From the NCBI GenBank assembly GCA_963971425.1, contig OZ020525.1, forward strand, positions 12,406,187 through 12,470,186: 64,000 bases of DNA. The letters run 5' to 3'. This stretch comes from Bryoerythrophyllum caledonicum. Its lineage: Eukaryota; Streptophyta; Bryopsida; Pottiales; Pottiaceae. A program made the position numbers and the translations under genes. This document shows positions 31,710-41,432 of this stretch, piece by piece. The notes under the pieces are model-generated. The model saw nothing but the letters and a program-made list of their open reading frames with translations. It ran no database searches and was not told the DNA's origin. Numbering within the stretch: the stretch's first letter is position 1; every line of letters starts with the position of its first letter.

Positions 31710-34017
31710 TGGTGCCCAGGGCAAACTGATCCCCTTGTTCCCCCTCTTCGGATGAGGGCGCAGTTGCCCGTGGGATGAATCATCCCTCCTAGCCAGCCAA
31801 GTGGTGAAACCCCAATCGACTGTCACAAAAAAATTTCCCCCGTGTCCTGGCTCATGCGCTCCTCTCGCCCGTCGTGACACATTTCTCTACGAAATACATG
31901 TTACGAGTATTGCCTCTTGTGAAGCTTGTGTGTGTAGGAGCACGTGTAGGGTTCGTTTTTGTACCTTCCAAAGTGTTCTCAAGTACTATTTGTGTCCATC
32001 TGGCACTAATATTGAATATATTATTTTCTTTCATGGTTTCCATTCCGCGTAGATTGATCCTTAGAGCTCATCTTTTGTGCTTAGGTATGTTGTCATTGAG
32101 AACTAGGGTTTGACTTTTACATCTTCAATTTTCTTGAGTGATATATTAGTTTCTTCAATAAGTGATTTATTATAGTTAGGATATGAGACATATTTCAATC
32201 ATTCCATTTAGTGTGACTTAGGATTTTTATGACACAACTTAATGCTTTTTTTTGAGGTCCTAACAAATATTGCTTCAATATTTCCATTACATAATGTTGT
32301 ATTTGGTGTGTTTTAAAATCATGACCGATATTAGTATTTAGGATGCTCTCTTTCATTCTTCTTAGTGTTGTGATTAGGTCTTGTACTGCTTAGAGAGGTT
32401 TGAAGATGTAAGCTTCTAATTTCATTCTTGCTTATGTGTAGTTTTTTCCATTCCGCGGGATGGAGTTATCCGGCTTACCACTTCCAGTTCTCGACCAGGG
32501 CTACAAGGAAGTCCCTTGTGCAGAGAAGCCATGACATTGCGAGGTTAAGAATTGTGGCTTGAGTCTGTTGAAATATTGGCGACACTTGAATAATCATCTT
32601 TGTCATCGCCATCGCATAGAGCTCACGATGCAAACACTTGGTTGTTTGCAGAAACTAGAACGACTTTGCAAGATCAACTCTCGCCGTATGAATGCAAGAA
32701 TTTTAATGTAGCCGTTCAAGAGACAACAAAAGGAGTTTTGGAAAAAGTTCCAAGCATGGACAAGGGTGGCCGAGGTGTTATGGGCATGGGTGGAGATGGC
32801 GGCCACCGTTGACCGTAATGCATGGGAAAAATCTTTCATTGCCATAGCAATGCAGAAGAAGTGTATCACTCACCTTGAGGCAAAGAAGGAAGGAGTTGGA
32901 AAATTGGATGCAGCATGCCTTGACGCACTACCGCGCCATTCCAATTTTGCCAATGCTTTGGACGTTGATAGTCTTCCGTGATTTTGGCATGTTGACTCTA
33001 TAAGAAGAAGTTAGAATGTAAGAAAGGCAATTTGAGTAATAGAAAGTAAAGTGGCGGATAGGTCAATTTGAGTAAATAAATGTTAATTGTTTTTAATGCG
33101 ATAGATATGAAAAGAATTTTATTTGAATTATGATAAATTTAAGTAATTCTAAGGGTAGAGAAGATAAAACTCACGGAGATGACAACTAAAAAATATCCCC
33201 TTAGTTACTTTGTTTTTCAAGCAAAATATCCATCACGCTACAAGAATATGAAACAAAAGGTCTTTGGTTTCTTATCACAATATCCATCATGAAGGAAAAA
33301 GGTCTCAGCAAATGTACTTGAGTGTCCATTTAATAGGAAATACATGTCTCGTGCAATATAAGTTTCCTAAAACGTCTCTAGGAGCCTTTGCATACTAGCC
33401 GCAATACCTGTCACGCACAAAATCAAATTTAAGAAATAAGTCACTATGAACATCTATGATAAATCTAGCATAAAGTTGTGCCATAAAATCCTAAGTCACA
33501 CTAAATGGAATGATTGAAATATGTCCTATATCCTAAACTATAATAAATCACTTATTGAAGAAACTAATATATCACTCAAGAAACTTGAAAATATAAAACT
33601 CAAACCCTTGTTCTCAATGACAACATACCTAAGTACAAAAGATGAGCTCAAAGGATCAATCTATGCGGAATGGAAACCATGAAAGAAAATAATATATTTA
33701 ATATTAGTGTCAGATGGACACAAAGGATAACACTTGAGAACACTTTGGGAGGTACAGAAACGAACTCTACACGTGCTCCTACATACACAAGCTTCACAGG
33801 AGGCAATACCCATAACGGGTATTTCGTAGAGAAATGTGTCGTGGCATTACCCATAACGGATATTTCGTAGCGAAATGTGTCATGACGGGCGAGAGGAGCG
33901 CACGGGACAGGGCACGGGGGGAGGGTTTCACCACGTGGCTGGCTCGGAGGGATGATTCATCCCACGGGCAATTGTACCCTTCATCCCAAGAGGGGGAACG
34001 AGGGGCCAGGAAGAATT
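31710..34017. mobile_element. 2.3-kb element with ~540-bp terminal inverted repeats
   Basis: The left arm (about 31710-32246) is the inverted copy of the right arm (about 33468-34017). Landmarks include CCCGTGGGATGAATCATCCC-type ends, the AGCGC/GCGCTCCTCTCGCCCGTC region, ACACGTGCTCCTA and AGTCACACTAAATGGAATGATT. The right arm carries an extra duplication of about 46 bases (ATAACGGGTATTTCGTAG and its near copy, 33815-33880). The 1.2-kb interior holds a decayed ORF. The exact ends are blurred by another insertion at the right. Long arms and a coding remnant suggest a foldback or MULE-type DNA transposon; the superfamily is not established. Confidence 0.75.
32540..32981 (+). pseudogene. Decayed ORF inside the long-TIR element
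   Basis: One frame reads a Cys/His-containing stretch (CEVKNCGLSLLKYWRHLNNHLCHRH), then LGCLQKLERLCKINSRRM, a TAG at about 32710, then QQKEFWKKFQAWTRVAEVLWAWVEMAATVDRN and ends DALPRHSNFANALDVDSLP with TGA at 32979-32981. The Cys/His part could be a degenerate zinc finger, and the rest is helical. Its position in the element suggests a transposase or accessory-protein remnant. No family is recognised. Confidence 0.45.
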
Positions 34018-34250
34018 GACCCCCTCGCTTGTCCTTACCCAAGGTGGTCACGAGGTGGTGGGGCCAAATCTAGCCCCTATTTTGTTTTAGGATGGGGCCC
34101 TATTTATAGCAAGGTAGGGACCTCGAGGGTAATCAAAGGCCATAGGCCCCAAATTTGTCTTTAAAAATTCCGAAAAAGAGGGCCGGAAAAATAACCCCAT
34201 GCAATTGAGACGGGCCCCACCTCGGGCAAGGACGAGTGAGGGGGTCAATT
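34014..34250. mobile_element. Short inverted-repeat element (MITE) at the right edge of the long-TIR element
   Basis: The ends are complementary: AATTGACCCCCTCGCTTGTC on the left, and GACGAGTGAGGGGGTCAATT on the right. Inner words GGTGGTGGGGCC and GGGCCCCACCT also pair. Its insertion splits a GGGAACGAGGGG.CCAGG context that is itself related to the ends of the larger element. Confidence 0.65.
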
Positions 34251-34934
34251 CTCCCTGGCCGGGAACGAGGGGGTCAGTACTACTGATGGTATATAACAAG
34301 ATCCTATGGTTAGAAGTGGAATGAGATCATTATTCGTGAATTTGTTACAGCAGGTTGCATTTTGAATGGCGGCCGCAAAGTTCTTTTTCCAGAAATATTG
34401 TCGTGGTCAAGCGAGAAAAAGTGAAGAGTTTTGGAGCGTTTCGGCCACTTGCAAAGGCTCTAGCCTTGTATACTGTAGTTGTACGGAGCACTTGTTTCCG
34501 TTGACTTGTTGCAAAGTGATCCCTCATACTAAATATGAAGAAATTTTGCAGGGAATCCTCAGCTGTCATTCCACCGACCTTCTTGGTCTGAAAAAAGCAT
34601 GGGAGGTCCCTAATTTTGGAGGAATTTGAGCAGATTTCGGAGCCTGGGTGATTTTCCTTCTATTTCATGCACAAGTTGACTCGAAAATTCTTGTCTTTAC
34701 GACTGGCGTTAAGGGGACATTGAGGACTCTCCGCTCCATGTAACCCATGTGATTGTTGTCAAATTGGAAGGCTTATGTGTTGTAGATTAGGGTTAGATTC
34801 AGCACCCACTTTCCGAATAACTTTGATTAGGTGCCTCATGCAACAACAAGAATTTTGGTTTATCTTAATTTCAGCATGCCCACAACCGCACGCAAAGGGA
34901 GTTTTGTTCAAGATGGTGCCACAGAGTCTAGGTA
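34251..34934. other. Gene-free stretch
   Basis: Short frames only, such as the 87-codon frame at 34366-34629 starting MAAAKFFFQKYCRGQ, which has no recognised motif. No repeat was identified. Confidence 0.35.
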
Positions 34935-34940
34935 CACTAA

Positions 34941-35299
34941 GGGGCGTTTCACACTAAGCCCGAGGGCCGAACTCCATTGAAGAACAAACTATGCCGAGGG
35001 GCCGAGTTTTGGAGTTGTAAAAAATTATTAAAATTATTTTAATGAGAAAATGTTCGGCCCCTCGGCAAGAGTTTGGGTTTCTATTCTTGTTGGACCCAAA
35101 CTCTCCTCGAGGGGCCAAACTATTGGCGCCAAAATTCTCAAAAAGTGTTGCCATGTAAGCATTTTGGTGCCCTTCGGCCCTTGGCCCTTGGCCCTTGGCC
35201 CCTAGTGTGAAGGCCCACGGGCCGATTTTCAACTCTAGGCCAATCAAATTGCTAGATTTGCTCGGCCCCTCGAGCTCGGCCCCTAGTGTGAAACCCCCC
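34941..35299. mobile_element. Tourist-like (PIF/Harbinger-type) MITE nested in the CACTA-like terminus
   Basis: 359 bases with terminal inverted repeats GGGGCGTTTCACACTA / TAGTGTGAAACCCCCC, flanked on both sides by TAA (34938-34940 and 35300-35302), the 3-bp target typical of PIF/Harbinger MITEs. The interior is rich in GGCCCCTCGG words. Confidence 0.8.
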
Positions 35300-35574
35300 T
35301 AAAGATGGCATTTAGTGTAATGGTATGAATAGTGTAATTACCCTAGTACACTATTCGTGAACAAGTTGGCAATTAGTGTTAGCCGCCATTGTCATATAAA
35401 ATAACCTTAAATCATCCACCTACCTTCCTACCCTATTTCTGAACAATATTCAAATAATACTAAAATAATATTAAAAGATGAAATAGTATTACTTACCCAC
35501 ATGAGGAATAGTATCCTATTTCCAAAATAATATGAAAATAATATAATAAATGTTATTAAAATATTATTAAATAA

Positions 35575-35770
35575 TTAAAATATTATAAAAATGATAAAAA
35601 TGATAAAAATGATAAAAATAATATTAAAATAATATTAAAATAATATTAAAATAATATTAAAATAATATTAAAATAATTAAAATAATATTAAAATAATATT
35701 AAAATAATATTAAAATAATATTAAAATAATTAAAATAATATTAAAATAATTAAAATAATATTCATTATAT
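35575..35770 (+). repeat. AATAATATTAAA microsatellite
   Basis: About 200 bases of imperfect AATAATATTAA units in the interior of the CACTA-like element. The flanking AT-rich DNA to about 36450 is degenerate low-complexity sequence. Confidence 0.9.
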
Positions 35771-36950
35771 AATTAATGAATATTTGTTAATAAAATGACA
35801 TGTAATATATGCTTATTTAATACTTCATTAGTATGTAAATAATATTTAAATATGTAAATGATAATTTATGAATATTCAATGAGTATACAAAAAATATCTA
35901 ATAAATATTTAATGAATGTTTGATGACAATTTATGAATATTTATGAATATTTAATAAAAATGTAATTGATATTTAATTAGTATTTCATGAATATGTACTG
36001 AATATTTTAATGAATATTTGATGAAAATTTAATTAATATTTGATTCACATTCACTAAAAATTTATTTAATATTTAAATGATATTCATTTGGTATATCATA
36101 TATTTGATAAACAATTACTTAGTATTTAGTTAATATTCAATTAATACTTAATTGATATTTAATGAATATATGTGAATATTTAATGAATATAGATTGTATA
36201 TCATGATTTTTATGAATATTGAAATATTTAAAAAATAATATATATTACTTTTGTATATTTGTAAGTTTTGTGAATATTTAATCTTTATACATATTCATTT
36301 ATCATGGTCCATGATTATTTAATGTCTGGTTTTTACCAATTTTATTATTTAATATATATTATTTTAGTATCCAATATTATACTTAATGAACATTTATTGT
36401 ATATTTTTTTATTTAATATTTATTTATTTAATATTTATTTTTTATCTATGTGTTTTTAATTTTCCTATATATCTTTCTTCTCTCACTTTCCTCTGAATTC
36501 CAATTTCTTATTTTTCCAGTCTTTATATTTGCAAATTCATTTCCTTCCATAATCACATTCTATTTTTTTCTACTTTTGGGATTTTTATTTTGTTCCATAT
36601 CCACATTATATTTTTTCCAATCTTTCTTTTGCAATTTTTTTTTTTCAATGCACTCGAACTTTCTTTACTTTGATGCTCAAAATGTGCACGTAATCATTTT
36701 CTATGTTTCATACACTAAATGTCCACATGTAAAAAAACCTAAGTTCCACTATTTACTAAAATCAACATTTAGTGTAGTAGTTGACATTTAGTGTATAGTT
36801 TTGTCACTACACTAATTGTCAAGTTGAGTAGTAGTGTACGGGTTTGTAGTTAGTGTCCACTACACTAAATGCCATCTTTAGTGTAGTAATCCATGATGTC
36901 TTTACACCTTTACACCCCTTTTCGTCATGTTAATATTGGATGTCATCATA

Positions 36951-37189
36951 CAGTCTAACCTTGTTAATATCACACCCTCCGTTTCACCAAAAACTGTGAT
37001 ATAAACTAGATGTGACATATTTGATCATATCACATTAGAGGATTTATGTAAAATGTGATATTATCAAGGGTGGTATGATTATTAACAAGGGAGTTTTGAA
37101 CTAGGGAAATCCGTTTCAATTTTTTTAATATCAAGGTAACAATACCAAGGTGTTCTACTAACAAGGGTGGTATTATTAAGGATAGATTG
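36951..37189. mobile_element. pogo/mariner-like MITE, copy 1
   Basis: 239 bases. The left end is CAGTCTAACCTTGTTAATAT, and the right end in reverse complement is CAATCTATCCTTAATAATAC. TA flanks both sides. CAG termini and a TA target are typical of Tc1/mariner-pogo elements. Confidence 0.78.
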
Positions 37190-37349
37190 TACGCCCATTC
37201 ATACCTAACAACTTACATATGAATGACAAACTCTAAGAGCATCCCATTCCAAACTCGCCAATTGTTACACGGGAGGGTCCAGATTGAGGCTAAAAATAGC
37301 TTCCATTGGTCGAGCTTGGAGGAATCTCCACCACGCAACCTAGCCAAAG

Positions 37350-37720
37350 TTTATTTGGTGCCTTGCCCGACAATGTGTGAATATGTTTGACGTGGATTAG
37401 GATGATTTTTAACACTAAAGACATGAATTTCATTTGGCAACATAAAAGAATATGATATTATTTATCCGTTTGAAAAGTCTTAATGTAAATAGAAACTTGT
37501 AGAAAACAATTTGAAGCTCCACGGGGTGCCTAATTTTGCTTTAAGAATTGCAAAAGTTTCTTTTCAAACTTGGTCCAGTGTGAAAAAGATTTATATACCT
37601 ACAAAGTTGATATTAAGTGGCATGTACATAAAAGTTTTCAAAACTCATGATCAAAATTAAGACAATAGGAACTCGCCCGAAATGGAAAACATTTTCCCTA
37701 AGGGAAGAAGTCCTTTAGAG
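37350..37720 (+). repeat. Dispersed repeat family, partial copy 3
   Basis: Shares TTGCCCGACAATGTGTGAA, the AATGTAAATAGAAACTTGTAG segment and the following GGAGCTCC-like words with 17490-18180 and 40066-40705. More diverged than the other two copies. Confidence 0.6.
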
Positions 37721-37918
37721 GTTTATGAACAATTCCATGTTATTTATATCAAGAAAAATTTGCAAAGACTCATGATCATGCTCTTACACTAGTTTGTAAT
37801 TTCCTAGAGTCCCCTCAGGGAGCTATCATACCCTACGGATTGCTCGGTTTTGTAAATAATCAATTCACAATAGGGACTGTCCAAAACATTTGAAAAATTC
37901 AAGGGATTTATTTAAGGG

Positions 37919-37995
37919 GATACCCATGTAATGTCAAGGTCATACACATGTCATATCCAGGCGATACTCATGTAATACCTATGTGATACCCGTAT
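37919..37995 (+). repeat. 11-bp tandem repeat, locus 3 (7 units)
   Basis: Units GATACCCATGT, AATGTCAAGGT, CATACACATGT, CATATCCAGGC, GATACTCATGT, AATACCTATGT, GATACCCGTAT, head to tail. Confidence 0.85.
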
Positions 37996-39604
37996 GTAAG
38001 AGCCAGTGTGAATTGGAAAAAAATATTCTTCGGCAGCCCAGGGTGTCCGAAAGGGACGGATGCGCATGGTAGTCTTTTGAGGGAGACATGCAACTCTTGT
38101 CACTTGTGCCTTGTTGCAACATCAGCTCCAGGACTTGCGATGGAAAAGGATCTCAGGAGCGTGTGGTGACGTATGAAGTCGTACTTTGTTTCTGTCGTTT
38201 TGGGCCTGTTTTCTAACCATCTATTGAAAAGGAATGGTTCCCGATGAAGTGAGTTCTTACCCATTTTGCCCGATCATTTCTACAGCAGTTTTTTTAATAT
38301 ATTTTTTGTTTATTATTATCTATTGTTATGATTATTATTTTTGGAATGCTACAGAGCTACATTGGCACCCTGGCAGCGTACGCCTGGTTGCCGTTTTTCG
38401 GCCAAGCTGCCAATTTGGGAATTTGAGGACCTAAGTTATTCGTTATTTAACCCCGAAAGCACCAAGCCACTTTAGAGGAATCTCTACTCCATCAATTAGA
38501 AACTCCCAAGATGAAATTTTTGAGAATGTAACTGTAGGATCTTTCAAACTTATATGAAATAATTGAGTTATTTGTAAAGGGAACCGGTCTTTTGTCCTCC
38601 TTTTTTCATGCAAAAGAGAATCTAACCTCTATTTGAGTGTAGCCGCAAAGTAATCCTGTGAAAAAAATTCAGGGTTTGAGGGTTTTGAGGAGGTGTTATT
38701 TATGGCACAAGTGGCACAAATCTCCCAAAAAAACACAAGAACAATCATGAACGTCATGACACTCTGGCATGTATCCTACATCCTAGAGTTGTGCATGATG
38801 TGAAGGGTCAATGATTGCTTAAAATAAAAGCCAGGCACAAACTCGAGTTTGGGAATTCTAAGGCTCAAAAACTAGTCTATCCAGTGTTCTATTCTAGGTC
38901 TATAGTGAAACCCTGCCAGTGGACTCGGCGACCCTGGCTTTTCCATTTTACAGGTTAGAAACTGAGGATTTGGGGTACTTTGCGGATAACTCTAATGTGG
39001 TAATTTTTTGGTGAATTTAGACCGTATGAATTGTAGTCAAAGTGAAAATTTGTCTCCCAAAGAATACTTGGTCCTTTAGGGTTTAAATGGTGGCAACTTG
39101 CAAGTACATCTCTCAAGGTATGTTCTACTAGCAGAAAAATAGCTTCAGAACAAGATGGTGTCAAACAATTGGCCTTGTTTGACTTTTGAGGCAAGGCCAC
39201 CAATGAGAGCTCAATTGAGGTGGAGCAACCCAAAATTGCACACTTCATGACCCAATGCCAGTAATGACTGGAGTTTTCAGATTTTGAGTTATTAGTTTTG
39301 GGTCGCTTTATGCACCATTCCATGCATACACTACTGATCGGAATTGGGTGGCCAATCGGAATTGGGTGCCTATACCTTAGTACAACCCATAGTCAATGAT
39401 CGTTCTCCACACCTTTTTTCAAAGCCAAGTCACCTTTTTCATGAGGTCTAGTGGCTCATGGAGTCGTGGTGACCTAAGTCATAGCGGTATTCTAATAAAT
39501 TCTTTGAACCCCAAAAATTCCTTGACCACTTTACACCAAAAATAGTTCAAAGTTGCCCATTCTAAAAGTAACTAGTGAAAAAGACCTTCTCACTCCAAGT
39601 AAAA
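37996..39604. other. Gene-free stretch
   Basis: No supported gene. The longest frame (38955-39323, minus) has no motif. The sequence GTGGCAACTTGCAAGTA occurs at 39087 and again near 39886. Confidence 0.35.
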
Positions 39605-39675
39605 GCTAACCTTGATAATATCACACCCTCTATTTTACTCAAAAACGTTATATAAACAAGGTGTGTCATTTTTTA
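39605..39675 (+). repeat. pogo/mariner-like MITE, left-end fragment
   Basis: CTAACCTTGATAATATCACACC matches the left terminus of the elements at 36951 and 40842 (18 shared bases in a run near TAATATCACACC). No right end follows. Confidence 0.6.
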
Positions 39676-40065
39676 TGAATCAAATGATAATGGGATAATA
39701 TTTTCTAGATACATGGAGAAATAGAACTAAAAATAATATTAAAGGTAGAAACAAAAGCTTTATATAAAGCCAATTGTAAACGGAGACCAAAATGGAGATT
39801 TCGATTTCAAACACCTTCTTGACTAACCCCAAAGAGCCCAAGGCATTTTCCCTCAAGAAAGACTCTAGAAATTCCACTATCAACAAGTGGCAACTTGCAA
39901 GTAAATCTAATTTTGAAGTATAATTTTGGACTTTTAACTGTAAGATCTAAAAAGGACTACTATGTAAACATACCATATCTTTTTGGGTGCAATTCACTAT
40001 ATGAATATGAAGATTATAACGTTTGTAGTCAAGAAAATGGTTCATTTTCTCCCCTCTATCGAGTG

Positions 40066-40705
40066 AGTTAGCAGACTTTGACTTCACTTGGTGTCAAATT
40101 TTGCACTATTCAAGGTCTAAATCCTTTACCATTGTGATAAGCATGATGTTAGTTCCTTGTACACCATTTTTTAGAGGTAAAGAAGAGGTGTAGCATATTC
40201 AAAACAAGTGTGCAAGAAGTGGGGAAACTTCAAAAATTTCCAATTCACGATTTATTTTATTGTGAATTTAATATGTTTCAAAATGACAATCCAAACGGTC
40301 AATAAGAAGGTTTTCACCACATGTTATCAAAAAAGAAAAAGTGAAAAATATGAAGATCTCTAGGTTTTATGTAGAAAAAAAGAAGTTTTTTGTTACCTTG
40401 CCTAACAATGTGTGAAAATGTTTGACTTGAGTTAAAATGTTTTTTTACACTAGAGACAAGCATTTTTTTTTAAATTTTCAAAGAAGATAATATTCTCTAC
40501 ATGTAGGAAAAATCTCAATGTTAATAGAAACTTCTAGCAAACATTTCGGAGCTGCTTGGAGTCTCCAATTCTACTTTGAAGGCTAATAACTTTCATATCA
40601 TGTATCCTATATATATATATTTATAGGAATTTTAGGTACTTACCCAAAAAGAGAAACGTCCCCCTAGGTTTAAATGGGCTCCTAGGGGTTAACACGCTCA
40701 TGTCC
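40066..40705 (+). repeat. Dispersed repeat family, copy 2
   Basis: Full-length partner of 17490-18180, same orientation, ending with the shared GGGGTTAACA/AGGGTTAACA word. Confidence 0.75.
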
Positions 40706-40841
40706 TCATTTGTTGCACTCCAAACAAACTCGATCAACTCCAAACAAGCGTAGATTCTGAAAAAAAACTCTCTTCAACAAAACCTGAAAAAATGCTAGGG
40801 ACTCTTGGAAATGTTATGGATTTTCCGTTGTAATTTTTTGC

Positions 40842-41022
40842 ATTGTCTACCTCTTGTTATTGTCACACTTACACTAGATTTTTTGAGGAGAAAGAGTGAT
40901 ATTATCAAGGGTGATAGGTATATTATCAAGTGAATTCTGAACTAGGGAAGTCGGTCTCAAGAGTTTGGGTTGTATTATCAAGGTGTGATAGTAAAAAGGG
41001 TGATATAATCAAGGTTAGCCTG
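40842..41022. mobile_element. pogo/mariner-like MITE, copy 2
   Basis: The right end in reverse complement is CAGGCTAACCTTGATTATAT, followed by TA. The left end TTGTCTACCTCTTGTTATTG aligns with the family terminus. It lies about 410 bases upstream of the NPF start codon. Confidence 0.65.
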
Positions 41023-41432
41023 TACATTATCTGAATTTTAAGTTCAACGAAAGACTTGTTATCTATTTCTTGCACTGGATTTCATTGGTGATGTGCACAA
41101 CTGACCCTTCTTTTTCGCTTACACATTTGTACAGTAGTGTGATCTCCAGTCTTCTGAGTAGAACTGTATCGCTTTCTCGGAGCTTGCACAACCTTGTTCA
41201 TATTTCTGACAATGATCACACTCAACGTCAGTTGCTGATTCACCTTTCGATGCCCCTTTCAGCAGCTTCCTGAAGGTGAACGCTGCAAATCTCGAAGGTA
41301 TGTGCGAAAACTTGTGCAGATTCAGTTGCTTTACAATGCATTCATGTTGTAGCTCTGTGAATCCTTTGCTGGTCAACCTGTTGTGTAGTGTTAGATTGCT
41401 CTTATCGTTGTAATGATTCAAGGATTTGAAGA

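Larger units (their letters stand above)
34935..36883. mobile_element. CACTA-like non-autonomous element interrupted by a MITE
   Basis: The right end carries TACACTAAATGCCATCTTTAGTG. The left end is CACTAA, a 362-base interruption, then AGATGGCATTTAGTGTA. Without the interruption the two termini form at least 23 matching inverted bases beginning CACTAAAGATGG, with weaker pairing extending to about 80 bases. Several subterminal copies of ACACTAA/TTAGTGT (35310-35390, 36705-36860) resemble the subterminal repeats of En/Spm elements. TA lies on both flanks; the 3-bp duplication expected of CACTA elements is not clear. The interior is AT-rich with no transposase. Confidence 0.7.

Noticed and set aside
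34366-34629. 87-codon frame starting MAAAKFFFQKYCRGQ
   Set aside because: No motif, no splice or promoter support and no relation to neighbours; left as part of a gene-free stretch.
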